From Anaerolineales bacterium (GTDB lineage: Bacteria; Chloroflexota; Anaerolineae; Anaerolineales; VGOW01), in the NCBI GenBank assembly GCA_919901875.1, contig CAKKQG010000065.1:1-5560 (forward strand): a stretch of 5,560 nucleotides of DNA. The letters run 5' to 3'. Shown in pieces: positions 1 through 5,560 of this stretch. The translations under genes and the position numbers were made by a program. Position 1 is the first letter of the stretch; the number at the start of each line of letters is the position of its first letter. The notes below the pieces were generated by a model. That model searched no databases. It saw only the letters and a program-made list of their open reading frames with translations, and was not told where the DNA came from.

Positions 1-98
1 TGTTCACCGTAAGCGGGTTCCTGTTTCGCGGTCCGGGCTTCAAGTTGTATCTCCCTTGGCAGATGCCGCCGGGATACAACCCGTGGGATGGATTGTAA
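1..98 (+). CDS. C-terminal end of a probable cytochrome b-type subunit (5' end outside window)
   Basis: The third forward frame is open from the window edge to a TAA at 96-98 and encodes 31 residues. The visible tail includes FRGPGFKLYLPW and ends in PPGYNPWDGL. An aromatic and proline-rich tail of this kind, following a hydrophobic FTVSGFLF stretch, fits the end of a last transmembrane helix in a cytochrome b-like subunit. The immediate downstream genes are a Rieske protein and a cytochrome c, so a cytochrome b (or b-like quinol oxidoreductase) subunit is the expected neighbour. Frame 2 is also open to about 110, but its translation looks less like a protein. No haem-ligand histidines or quinone-site motifs fall inside the window, so the family call rests on context and the style of the tail. 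An NrfD-like membrane subunit of another complex is an alternative. Confidence 0.55.
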   Translation, partial: FTVSGFLFRGPGFKLYLPWQMPPGYNPWDGL

Positions 99-186
99 TT
101 TCTGATTTCTAAATGGGTTCCGTAGAGCAAGTTGCCAACTTGCTCAACAGCCGTGGGATGGATTGTAATTTCCGATTTCTAAATGG
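81..186 (+). repeat. 36-bp direct duplication in the cytochrome b-Rieske spacer (copies 81-116 and 151-186)
   Basis: Positions 81-116 and 151-186 are identical except for one T/C difference (103 versus 173), with a period of exactly 70 bp. The first copy contains the last codons and stop of the upstream gene. The second copy contains the same sequence without coding use and ends in the GG that starts the Shine-Dalgarno of the Rieske gene. The 34 bp between the copies (117-150) holds a perfect palindrome. The arrangement looks like a recent local duplication, or an insertion of the palindromic segment that duplicated its target. Confidence 0.9.
125..145. repeat. Perfect 21-bp palindrome between the two direct-repeat copies
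   Basis: GAGCAAGTTG (125-134) and its exact reverse complement CAACTTGCTC (136-145) flank a single central C at 135. As RNA it would fold with a loop of about three bases (134-136) and a 9-bp stem. There is no T-tract after it on either side, so it does not look like a standard intrinsic terminator. It resembles the short palindromic repeats that are scattered through intergenic DNA of some bacteria. A dyad protein-binding site is another possibility. Confidence 0.75.
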
Positions 187-188
187 AG
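185..188 (+). promoter_or_regulatory. Shine-Dalgarno of the Rieske gene
   Basis: GGAG at 185-188 lies 7 nt before the ATG at 196 and 10 nt before the ATG at 199. It therefore supports 196 (or 199) over the out-of-frame ATG at 183. Its first two bases belong to the second copy of the 36-bp duplication. Confidence 0.65.
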
Positions 189-195
189 CAGACGC

Positions 196-693
196 ATGAT
201 GACTCATACAAAGACACAACAAAAAGTCTCGCGCCGCGAATTTCTGGGTTGGATGTGGGGCGCTTCACTGGTGGGGCTGTTTGGGCAAACGGCAGTGGGA
301 CTGTTTCAGTTTTTCAAGCCGCGCACCGAGCCCGGCGCTTTTGGCGGACAAATAGTGGCCGGTGCCCCCGATGAATTTAAGCCCGGCACCGTTAGCCATA
401 TTCGACAAGGGCGATTCTTCATTTCACGTTTGGAAGATGGAGGGGTGTTGGCATTGTGGCAGCGCTGCACCCATTTGGGCTGCACCGTTCCGTGGCGAGA
501 AGACGAAGGTCAATTCCACTGTCCGTGCCACAGTTCGCTTTTCAACGTAATGGGTGAAGTGACTGGCGGACCTGCGCCGCGCCCGCTGGATATTTTTCCG
601 GTGAGTCTCAAAGACGGCAAATTAGTGGTGGACACGAGTCATCCAACAACACGCGAAAAGTTTGAGGCTTCGCAAGCGTTCTATCTTAAGTGA
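196..693 (+). CDS. Rieske [2Fe-2S] iron-sulfur protein of a cytochrome bc-type complex
   Basis: This 165-residue protein is predicted to be the Rieske electron-transfer subunit that takes electrons from quinol at the cytochrome b site and passes them to cytochrome c. Both cluster motifs are intact. CTHLGC at residues 91-96 supplies ligands C91 and H93. CPCHSS at 109-114 supplies ligands C109 and H112. C96 and C111 are the usual disulfide pair. A GGPAPRPL proline loop follows at 124-131. The N-terminus carries SRREFL (12-17), a twin-arginine-type signal, followed by a hydrophobic stretch at about 19-40 that probably stays as the membrane anchor. The second motif has Ser where many Rieske proteins have Gly (CPCHGS). 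Start 196 is supported by GGAG at 185; ATG 199 is the near alternative. The downstream cytochrome c gene starts 9 nt after the stop, so they are almost certainly co-transcribed. A Rieske ferredoxin of an oxygenase is unlikely, because of the disulfide cysteines and the anchor. Confidence 0.93.
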   Translation: MMTHTKTQQKVSRREFLGWMWGASLVGLFGQTAVGLFQFFKPRTEPGAFGGQIVAGAPDEFKPGTVSHIRQGRFFISRLEDGGVLALWQRCTHLGCTVPWREDEGQFHCPCHSSLFNVMGEVTGGPAPRPLDIFPVSLKDGKLVVDTSHPTTREKFEASQAFYLK

Positions 694-702
694 GGCGTTG
701 TG

Positions 703-1833
703 ATGCGATCACGAGAAAACTACACACCCTTTGTAACGACCGGCTTCGGTTTAACACTAGCGATCCTGCTCGTCTTTCAAGTTTACAGTGTGCGCGAGCC
801 GTCGCGCATTCAAGTTGTCGAGTCGGCAGATCGGGCGGCGGCGGTGAAAGCCGGACGCGATTTGTATGCCGACAATTGTGTCGCCTGTCATGGCGCCAAT
901 GGCGAAGGAAAAGCAGGTCCCGCTCTCAATTCAAGCGAACTTCTCAAGATGACGGCTGACCAAACGTTTTTTAGTTTGATTCGAACCGGGGTGCCCGGCA
1001 CGGTGATGCCGGCTTGGGGACAAACCTTCGGGGGACCCTTCACCGATGAACAGACGTCTCAGCTTGTCGCCTTTATTCGCGCCTGGGAACCGACCGCGCC
1101 TCAGATCATACCGGTGGTGATCGCGCCCGATCCGATTCGTGGCGCGACGATCTTTGCCAACACTTGCTTCACTTGTCACGGCGAAAATGGTAAAGGCACA
1201 ACACGCGCTCCGGCGTTAAACGATTTAACGCGCCTCAAAGAGTTTGACGATTTATGGTATCGCAACACGATCTCACGCGGACGACCGGCAAAGGGGATGC
1301 CCACCTGGGGCACGGTGCTATCGCCGATGCAGATCAACGACGTGGTGGCACTGCTCGCCGCTTGGCGGCAGGGTCAAACAATTGCGCCCGCCGTTGTCTC
1401 TAACACAAAACATCTCAGCAATGCGCTATTCGCCTTGCGACAATTCGATTCACTTGATGCCGTATTCTATTTGAGTGCGGCTTCATCTCAAGCAGATGCT
1501 TCAAAAGCAAAAGAGATCCGTGCCGTGCTAGATTTGATCAAAGCGAATCATTTATTCGAAGCCGAGTCACGTCTCATTGCTTTGCTGCCGCCGACCGAGA
1601 TGGGCAAAGAACTTTACGAGTCCAACTGCGCACCCTGTCATGATTCCGATGGTAGTGGTGGACTTGGGAAGAAACTACAAAATAACAAATTCATCCAATC
1701 CAAAAGCGACAAAGAGTTGGTAGCCTTTATCTTAACTGGGCGAAAAGGCACAGCGATGAACGGCTTCCAAAATATCATTGGCGAGGATGAATTGATCAAC
1801 GTCGTCGCCTTGATGCGCGTTTGGCAGAAGTAG
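703..1833 (+). CDS. Membrane-anchored triheme cytochrome c (three monohaem c domains)
   Basis: The protein has 376 residues and carries three covalent haem sites: CVACH (59-63), CFTCH (155-159) and CAPCH (309-313). Each is followed by a plausible axial methionine: VMPAWG (M102), GMPTWG (M199) and AMNGF (M352). Domains 1 and 2 are clearly related (CHGxNGxGK near the haem, ALN after it, MPxWG) and probably arose by duplication. Domain 3 is more divergent and is separated by a haem-free, helix-like stretch at about 230-297. A hydrophobic segment at about 10-30 is a signal-anchor, placing the haems on the outer face of the membrane. Following the Rieske gene by 9 nt, it likely replaces cytochrome c1 as acceptor in the bc-type complex. 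The upstream AGG at 693-695 is 7 nt from ATG 703, which I prefer; GTG 700 would be too close (4 nt). The terminal acceptor is not visible here. Confidence 0.92.
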   Translation: MRSRENYTPFVTTGFGLTLAILLVFQVYSVREPSRIQVVESADRAAAVKAGRDLYADNCVACHGANGEGKAGPALNSSELLKMTADQTFFSLIRTGVPGTVMPAWGQTFGGPFTDEQTSQLVAFIRAWEPTAPQIIPVVIAPDPIRGATIFANTCFTCHGENGKGTTRAPALNDLTRLKEFDDLWYRNTISRGRPAKGMPTWGTVLSPMQINDVVALLAAWRQGQTIAPAVVSNTKHLSNALFALRQFDSLDAVFYLSAASSQADASKAKEIRAVLDLIKANHLFEAESRLIALLPPTEMGKELYESNCAPCHDSDGSGGLGKKLQNNKFIQSKSDKELVAFILTGRKGTAMNGFQNIIGEDELINVVALMRVWQK

Positions 1834-1889
1834 CGGTAAGCTATTTGTACTTCAGGCGGAAAATTCAGGCATCGCACCCCATGCCGGGG
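1834..1889. other. Short convergent spacer without a clear terminator
   Basis: These 56 bp separate the converging cytochrome c and ParB-fold genes. They contain a 7-bp direct repeat TTCAGGC (twice between 1851 and 1870) and two weak, mutually exclusive stems: GGCAT 1868-1872 with ATGCC 1881-1885, and CCCC 1877-1880 with GGGG 1886-1889. Neither is followed by a T-run on either strand. Confidence 0.6.
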
Positions 1890-2738
1890 CTATTCGTCAA
1901 AAAGGTAAGTCGCTTCTGCGTAGAGTCTTACTTCCTTCGTCACATTCTTCTTTTGCATCCACTCTTGTAGTTTCGCATTCTTCGTCTCAAGTGACTCATT
2001 CGATTTGAGTTCGCTCAACGGATAGTTGACGCGCAGCACCCGCCCTTGAATCAAATGGCGGGTGAGACCGGTTGGCAGCAGTTCACCATCACGCGCCAAG
2101 ATCATCACTTCCGACGCTTCGTAATTGGGAAAGATGACGAGGGCTGTGACGTTGGGGAAAAGATTGCGGGCTTCCTCCATGTTGTCGGCGACGGCGCGGT
2201 GCAAGCCGCCTTTTTCTTTGTAGGTATCCACCATCGCATTTAAGACCGTGTTCTTGTCGTGAATGCGGCGATGATGTGATGAGACGGCAAGCACTTTGTT
2301 GTCGGAGCGAATGATATAAGCGATGAGCTCGCGTTGGGCAAGTTCGGCGCGGGCGCGCAGAAGATCGGATAGATGCAGGTCAATGTCGTTCACGCCAGCG
2401 ATCTCTTGCGTAAACGATTCGAGATCGATGCCTGTCACTAAGTGATGCCAGGTAGACAGAGTCACCTGCGGCGGTTCGTAGTTCACCACTTGCACTAAAC
2501 AATGTTCATAGTGGAGCTGCGCCAACGCCGTGGTGCGGTTCGCGCCATCTAACACCACGTAACGCCCTTCACCTTCGAGCTGCGCCACGATGGGCGGGTT
2601 CTTCAATAACCCTTCGGCTTCAAGGCGTTTGGCGAGCGGTAGCGTGCGTTGAATATCGTTGTATTCATGTTCGACGAGTGAGTGAATGGGGACGATACGT
2701 AGGGTGGGGGAGGGGATGGGATCGTGATGTGCGGTCAT
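1890..2738 (-). CDS. ParB-fold protein of the SbnI/SerK type, possible free L-serine kinase
   Basis: The protein has 282 residues. The N-terminal part (about 13-90) matches the ParB/sulfiredoxin fold: LRIVPIHSLVEHE (13-25), a loop leading to NPPIVAQLE (47-55), then YVVLDGANRTTAL (60-72) with the DGxNR signature at 64-68. It has no ParB GERR-type box and no obvious DNA-binding helix-turn-helix. The long C-terminal part, with LTRHLIQGRVLRVNYPL and a terminal YLFDE, fits my recollection of SbnI-like proteins, often annotated as transcriptional regulators. SbnI and archaeal SerK phosphorylate free serine to O-phosphoserine for a PLP-dependent enzyme. Here the gene lies 47 bp downstream of such an enzyme, which supports the same role by inference. 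E25 and D64 are candidate catalytic or metal-binding residues. The start has no Shine-Dalgarno and sits 8 nt after a strong hairpin. A regulator function remains possible. Confidence 0.72.
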   Translation of the reverse strand: MTAHHDPIPSPTLRIVPIHSLVEHEYNDIQRTLPLAKRLEAEGLLKNPPIVAQLEGEGRYVVLDGANRTTALAQLHYEHCLVQVVNYEPPQVTLSTWHHLVTGIDLESFTQEIAGVNDIDLHLSDLLRARAELAQRELIAYIIRSDNKVLAVSSHHRRIHDKNTVLNAMVDTYKEKGGLHRAVADNMEEARNLFPNVTALVIFPNYEASEVMILARDGELLPTGLTRHLIQGRVLRVNYPLSELKSNESLETKNAKLQEWMQKKNVTKEVRLYAEATYLFDE

Positions 2739-2743
2739 AGACT

Positions 2744-2779
2744 AAAAGACCGACGCGGTCTCTAAGACCGCGTCGGTCT
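2744..2779 (-). terminator. Strong hairpin with short T-run between the CBS and ParB-fold genes
   Basis: The arms 2747-2761 and 2765-2779 are perfectly complementary over 15 bp, with a 3-nt loop at 2762-2764. Reading the minus strand, the stem ends in four Ts (2747-2744). It lies 6 nt after the CBS-gene stop, so it fits an intrinsic terminator for that gene. On the plus strand the stem is followed by CGCTTTT, so it is nearly symmetrical. It ends 8 nt before the next ATG, so it could also act as an attenuator or limit ribosome access. The T-run is short, so termination may be partial. Confidence 0.7.
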
Positions 2780-2785
2780 CGCTTT

Positions 2786-4192
2786 TCATTTTTCCCGCGA
2801 AGAAAGATAATCGAGTAGATCGATCTTGGTGAGGATACCCACCGGTTTATGGTCGGCGATGACGACGGCAACGTGTCCGTTGACGAAGATAGACATCAGC
2901 GCTTCGAGTGGCATATCAGGCGCAACAGTGGCGACTTCGGCCCGCGTGATGTGTTCAATCGTCTCCGATGGATCGTGTTTGTGATCGTTGGTGATCAGAT
3001 GATTCAATAAATCTACTTCACTCACAATGCCCATCAGTCCGCCGTCTTCGCTGACGACGGGCAGTTGCGAGATGTCGTGCTTCTTCATGCGTGCCACTAA
3101 TTCGATCATGCGGTCTTGCGGTTTGGCAGTATAAAGTTCATGCACTGTTTTGCTCGCCAAAATATCACTGGCACGCACTTCGCTCCACGCCGATTCGAGG
3201 AAGCCCATCTCGCGCATCCACTCGTCGTCAAACATTTTGGAGAGATAGCGCGAACCCGAATCGGGGATGATGACGACGACGAATCGATCCGCGCCTAAAT
3301 TTTTTGCGTAACGTAGCGCACCGGCGACGGCACTCCCCGACGATCCGCCGCAAAAAATTCCTTCTTCGCGTACCAAACGTCGCGCGGCGAGAAACGATTC
3401 TTTATCGCCCACCTGCACCACTTCATCCACTAATGAAAGATCAAGAGTCGAAGGAAGAAAATCTTCGCCGATGCCCTCGATCTTGTATGTTTTCAAAAAT
3501 GGTTCAGGCGGGATGTGACCCAGCCGCCACGTATCATAGAGAAGTGATCCGACGATGTCCACGCCGATGATCTTAATGGATGGATTTTTCGACTTAAGAT
3601 AACGCGCCACGCCTGTGACGGTGCCACCTGTGCCCATGCCGATCACCACATCGGTCACCGCCCCTTGAGTCTGATCCCAAATCTCTGGTCCCGTTGTTCG
3701 TATGTGCGCTTCGGGGTTGATCGGGTTGTGATATTGATTGGCGAGAATGGCGTTGGGAGTCTCGGCGACAATTTTGTTGGCGACGCTGTAGTACGAGCGC
3801 GGATCATTCGGTTCAACCGCCGTGGGCGTGATGACCACCTTTGCCCCAAAAGCGCGCAGCAACCGAATCTTTTCGATGCTCATTTTATCGGGCATGACGA
3901 AAACTGATTTATAACCTTTGATCACGCAAGCGAGCGCCAACCCGACTCCGGTGTTGCCGCTGGTGCTTTCGACCACCGTGCCACCGGGTTTCAGCTTTCC
4001 ACTGCGCTCGGCATCTTCGATCATCGCCAGACCGATTCGATCTTTGACCGACCCGCCCGGGTTAAAAAATTCCAACTTGCCGTACATTTTGCACTGCAAG
4101 CTTTGCGTGATTCGATTCAGTTTAACAAGCGGCGTGTTGCCGATGGTGTCGAGGATGTTGTCGTAGACGCGAAGGGCGGCGAGGGAAGGCAT
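2786..4192 (-). CDS. cbs: PLP-dependent cystathionine beta-synthase/cysteine synthase with C-terminal CBS-domain pair
   Basis: The protein has 468 residues, the usual size for bacterial haem-free cystathionine beta-synthase. The fold-type II PLP core spans about 8-325. It contains NPGGSVKDR (44-52) with K50 as the Schiff-base lysine, the substrate loop STSGNTG (76-82), the phosphate loop GTGGT (187-191), YKIEGIGEDF (236-245), typical of CBS rather than plain CysK, and GGSSGSA (282-288) contacting the pyridine nitrogen. Two CBS domains follow at about 343-405 and 412-465, a likely site for nucleotide or S-adenosylmethionine control. There is no N-terminal haem-binding extension. The family makes cystathionine from serine and homocysteine, but relatives use O-acetylserine or O-phosphoserine with sulfide to make cysteine, and sequence alone does not decide. 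The adjacent putative serine kinase favours O-phosphoserine by inference. The gene starts at ATG 4192 behind GGAG and ends just before a strong hairpin. Confidence 0.93.
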   Translation of the reverse strand: MPSLAALRVYDNILDTIGNTPLVKLNRITQSLQCKMYGKLEFFNPGGSVKDRIGLAMIEDAERSGKLKPGGTVVESTSGNTGVGLALACVIKGYKSVFVMPDKMSIEKIRLLRAFGAKVVITPTAVEPNDPRSYYSVANKIVAETPNAILANQYHNPINPEAHIRTTGPEIWDQTQGAVTDVVIGMGTGGTVTGVARYLKSKNPSIKIIGVDIVGSLLYDTWRLGHIPPEPFLKTYKIEGIGEDFLPSTLDLSLVDEVVQVGDKESFLAARRLVREEGIFCGGSSGSAVAGALRYAKNLGADRFVVVIIPDSGSRYLSKMFDDEWMREMGFLESAWSEVRASDILASKTVHELYTAKPQDRMIELVARMKKHDISQLPVVSEDGGLMGIVSEVDLLNHLITNDHKHDPSETIEHITRAEVATVAPDMPLEALMSIFVNGHVAVVIADHKPVGILTKIDLLDYLSSREK

Positions 4193-4202
4193 TTAATTTC
4201 GA

Positions 4203-4206
4203 CTCC
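4203..4206 (-). promoter_or_regulatory. Shine-Dalgarno of the CBS gene
   Basis: On the minus strand GGAG (4206-4203) lies 10 nt before ATG 4192. The spacing is slightly long but acceptable. It supports this start, which also matches the natural beginning of the PLP fold (YDNILDTIGNTPLV at residues 10-23). Confidence 0.5.
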
Positions 4207-4217
4207 GTGTAAGAGTA

Positions 4218-4266
4218 TGAAGGGGATGAAGGGGATGAAAAATGCTCATCCCCTTCACCCCTTTCA
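4218..4266. repeat. Long imperfect inverted repeat in the ATPase-CBS spacer
   Basis: The arms 4218-4238 and 4246-4266 pair over 21 positions with one mismatch (4226/4258) and one G-T wobble (4222/4262), around a 7-nt A-rich loop. The inner 12 bp are perfect. Within the arm the unit GAAGGGGAT is repeated in tandem (4219-4227 and 4228-4236). It begins 8 bp after the ATPase stop on the minus strand. There is no T-run after the stem, so it is at best a weak terminator. It could also stabilise an RNA end or be a dispersed palindromic repeat. Confidence 0.75.
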
Positions 4267-4274
4267 GCCGTTCA

Positions 4275-5560
4275 TTATTGTGGTTGTTTCAGATCAACAA
4301 AATAGCTGCGGCATGCTTCGTCAATGAGCGCGGGTGTGAGTTTGGGCGGCGTGCCTTCGTAATTACAAATAGAAACGACGGTCTTGATGATGTCGCGTGG
4401 ATGGACGGATTGCAAAGTGCGTTTGGGTTCACGATACCACTTCTGCACAAGGTGAACGAAGCTGTCTTTATCAAACGCTACTTTGTAAATCTCGCACATC
4501 TTGGCAAAAATTTGATAAAACATTTTCTCGTCGGGGCTGGAGACTTCCACCTTCATTTGAATGCGCCGCAAGAACGCGCCGTCCACAAGTTGCGCCGGAT
4601 CGAGATTGGTGGAGAAGATGATGAGTTGCTTGAACGGCACTTGGATCGTTTGCCCGGTTTGCAGTCGTAGAAAATCAAACGCGCTTTCGAGTGGCACGAT
4701 CCAACGATTGAGCAGATCTTGCGGGCTCACTTGTTGGCGACCAAAATCGTCAATGAGGAACATGCCGCCGTTAGCCTTGAGTTGAAGAGGTCCCTCATAA
4801 AATTTGGCAATCGGATCGAAACGCAGATCGAGCGCGTCCATTTTTAATTCGCCGCCGACCATCACCGCCGGACGTTGAAAGAGTCCCCAGCGTTTATCGG
4901 GCTGACCATATTTTTCGCCGAGCAGTTTCGTGTCCATTTTTATCGGGATGTGTACCAGTGGATCAACAACTTGCACGATCTGTCCGCCGATGGTGATGCA
5001 ATACGGAACCCAGATGGGATCGGTGCCAGCCAGAAGTTTAGCGATTGCTTGCGCGACAGTGGTCTTGCCGTTGCCGGGAGGTCCATAAAGAAAAATGGAT
5101 GTGCCGGCGTTGACGGCAGGACCGATGCGGCGGTGGAATCCTTCAGGCAGAATCAAATGAGCGATGGCCGCTTTCACATCCTCGGGCCCCACTTCGCGGC
5201 TGCCGCTCGTTTGCAAGAGGATCGCTTTACTATAGGCGTCAATAGAGACCGGCGCCGCCCCGATGTATTGCGAGCGCTCAAAGGCGTCGCGTGATCGCCT
5301 CGTCCCATCGTCGGTGAGACGATAGACGTAGCTCAAACGACCAATCGCGCCCGCTTTGGCGACCTCAACCATCTGCTCTTTCTGCATCTTCGTCAAAATA
5401 TCGTCGAGCAGTTGAGAGTGAATTTTGATGATGTCGGTCAACCGCCCAACGCTCACATCGCCTTCGTTGAACAAGATACGCAGGACAAGATCGTTGACGA
5501 TGGCTGGCGGGATGCCCAGCTCTTCTTCTTTTTGCGCCTGAGCGATGATGGAGTTGAGTT
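4275..5560 (-). CDS. AAA+ ATPase with N-terminal winged-helix-like region (5' end outside window)
   Basis: The frame is open from the window edge to TAA at 4275-4277, giving 427 visible residues. A TTG at 5474 could be read as a start, but the 28 codons upstream of it (NSIIAQAQKEEELG..., PPAIVNDLVLRI) read as ordinary helical protein that flows into it. No ATG lies in them, so the true start is beyond 5560. The first ~100 residues, encoded at about 5560-5260, are helix-rich and end in YVYRLTDDGTRRS, resembling a winged-helix domain. The AAA+ core follows: Walker A GPPGNGKTT (5084-5058), Walker B GGMFLIDDFG (near 4768-4739), sensor-1 FSTN (4616-4605), and a candidate arginine finger in FLRRIQ (near 4575-4558). 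A helical C-terminal lid region with HPRDIIKTVV follows. The family is an ATP-driven remodelling or regulatory ATPase; I do not recognise the substrate. Its co-directional neighbours give no firm link, since 82 bp with a large inverted repeat separate it from the CBS gene. Confidence 0.85.
   Translation of the reverse strand, partial: LNSIIAQAQKEEELGIPPAIVNDLVLRILFNEGDVSVGRLTDIIKIHSQLLDDILTKMQKEQMVEVAKAGAIGRLSYVYRLTDDGTRRSRDAFERSQYIGAAPVSIDAYSKAILLQTSGSREVGPEDVKAAIAHLILPEGFHRRIGPAVNAGTSIFLYGPPGNGKTTVAQAIAKLLAGTDPIWVPYCITIGGQIVQVVDPLVHIPIKMDTKLLGEKYGQPDKRWGLFQRPAVMVGGELKMDALDLRFDPIAKFYEGPLQLKANGGMFLIDDFGRQQVSPQDLLNRWIVPLESAFDFLRLQTGQTIQVPFKQLIIFSTNLDPAQLVDGAFLRRIQMKVEVSSPDEKMFYQIFAKMCEIYKVAFDKDSFVHLVQKWYREPKRTLQSVHPRDIIKTVVSICNYEGTPPKLTPALIDEACRSYFVDLKQPQ

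Noticed and set aside
99..195. Promoter for the Rieske gene in the upstream spacer
   Set aside because: TTGCCA at 132-137 has no -10-like hexamer at suitable spacing, and the operon context makes a separate promoter unnecessary.
183..374. ATG at 183 as a start near the Rieske gene
   Set aside because: It is in another frame, overlaps the Shine-Dalgarno and encodes a short peptide with no motif; the Rieske frame is unambiguous.
1868..1889. Possible bidirectional terminator in the convergent spacer
   Set aside because: The stems are only 4-5 bp, mutually exclusive, and not followed by a T-run on either strand.
1890..2738. Chromosome-partitioning ParB
   Set aside because: It lacks the GERR-type box and central helix-turn-helix of true ParB and has no ParA neighbour; only the fold of the N-terminal domain is shared.
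3258..3290. GATGACGACGACGA simple repeat
   Set aside because: It is the codon pattern of a Val/Ile-rich beta strand (VVVIIPDSGS) inside the CBS gene, not an independent repeat.
4242..4670. 142-codon open frame on the plus strand
   Set aside because: It lies opposite the AAA+ ATPase, which has intact conserved motifs, and its translation shows no recognisable domain.
4875..5294. 139-codon open frame on the plus strand
   Set aside because: It lies antisense to the Walker A and winged-helix-like part of the ATPase gene, with no motif of its own.

Overview
The window appears to be bacterial chromosomal DNA of moderate GC content. The gene content fits a respiring environmental bacterium, and my best guess is Chloroflexota. 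That guess rests on general impression: a Rieske/cytochrome b complex with a multiheme c subunit, and a ParB-fold protein beside a CBS-type enzyme. No marker gene proves it. I see no mobile-element genes, CRISPR array, rRNA or tRNA.

Left part, + strand (1-1833): the end of a quinol:electron-acceptor oxidoreductase operon of the cytochrome bc type. It holds the last 31 residues of a probable cytochrome b-type subunit, then a membrane-anchored Rieske [2Fe-2S] protein, then a membrane-anchored cytochrome c with three CxxCH haem sites. The likely electron path is menaquinol or another quinol to cytochrome b and Rieske, then to the triheme subunit in place of a classical cytochrome c1. The spacer between the first two genes carries a 36-bp direct duplication that includes the upstream stop codon, with a 21-bp palindrome between the copies.

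Right part, - strand (5560-1890): three genes in the same direction, converging on the respiratory operon. In order of transcription they are a winged-helix-like/AAA+ ATPase whose 5' end lies beyond the window, a PLP-dependent cystathionine beta-synthase/cysteine synthase with a C-terminal CBS-domain pair, and a ParB-fold protein resembling the SbnI/SerK free-serine kinases. The last two suggest a small pathway: L-serine to O-phospho-L-serine by the ParB-fold kinase, then beta-replacement by the PLP enzyme to give cysteine or cystathionine. This is the most interesting functional hypothesis in the window.

Both spacers between the minus-strand genes hold strong inverted repeats: 15-bp perfect arms at 2747-2779, and 21-bp nearly perfect arms at 4218-4266. 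The first has terminator-like geometry and ends only 8 nt before the next start codon, which has no visible Shine-Dalgarno. The convergent spacer at 1834-1889 has no convincing terminator.
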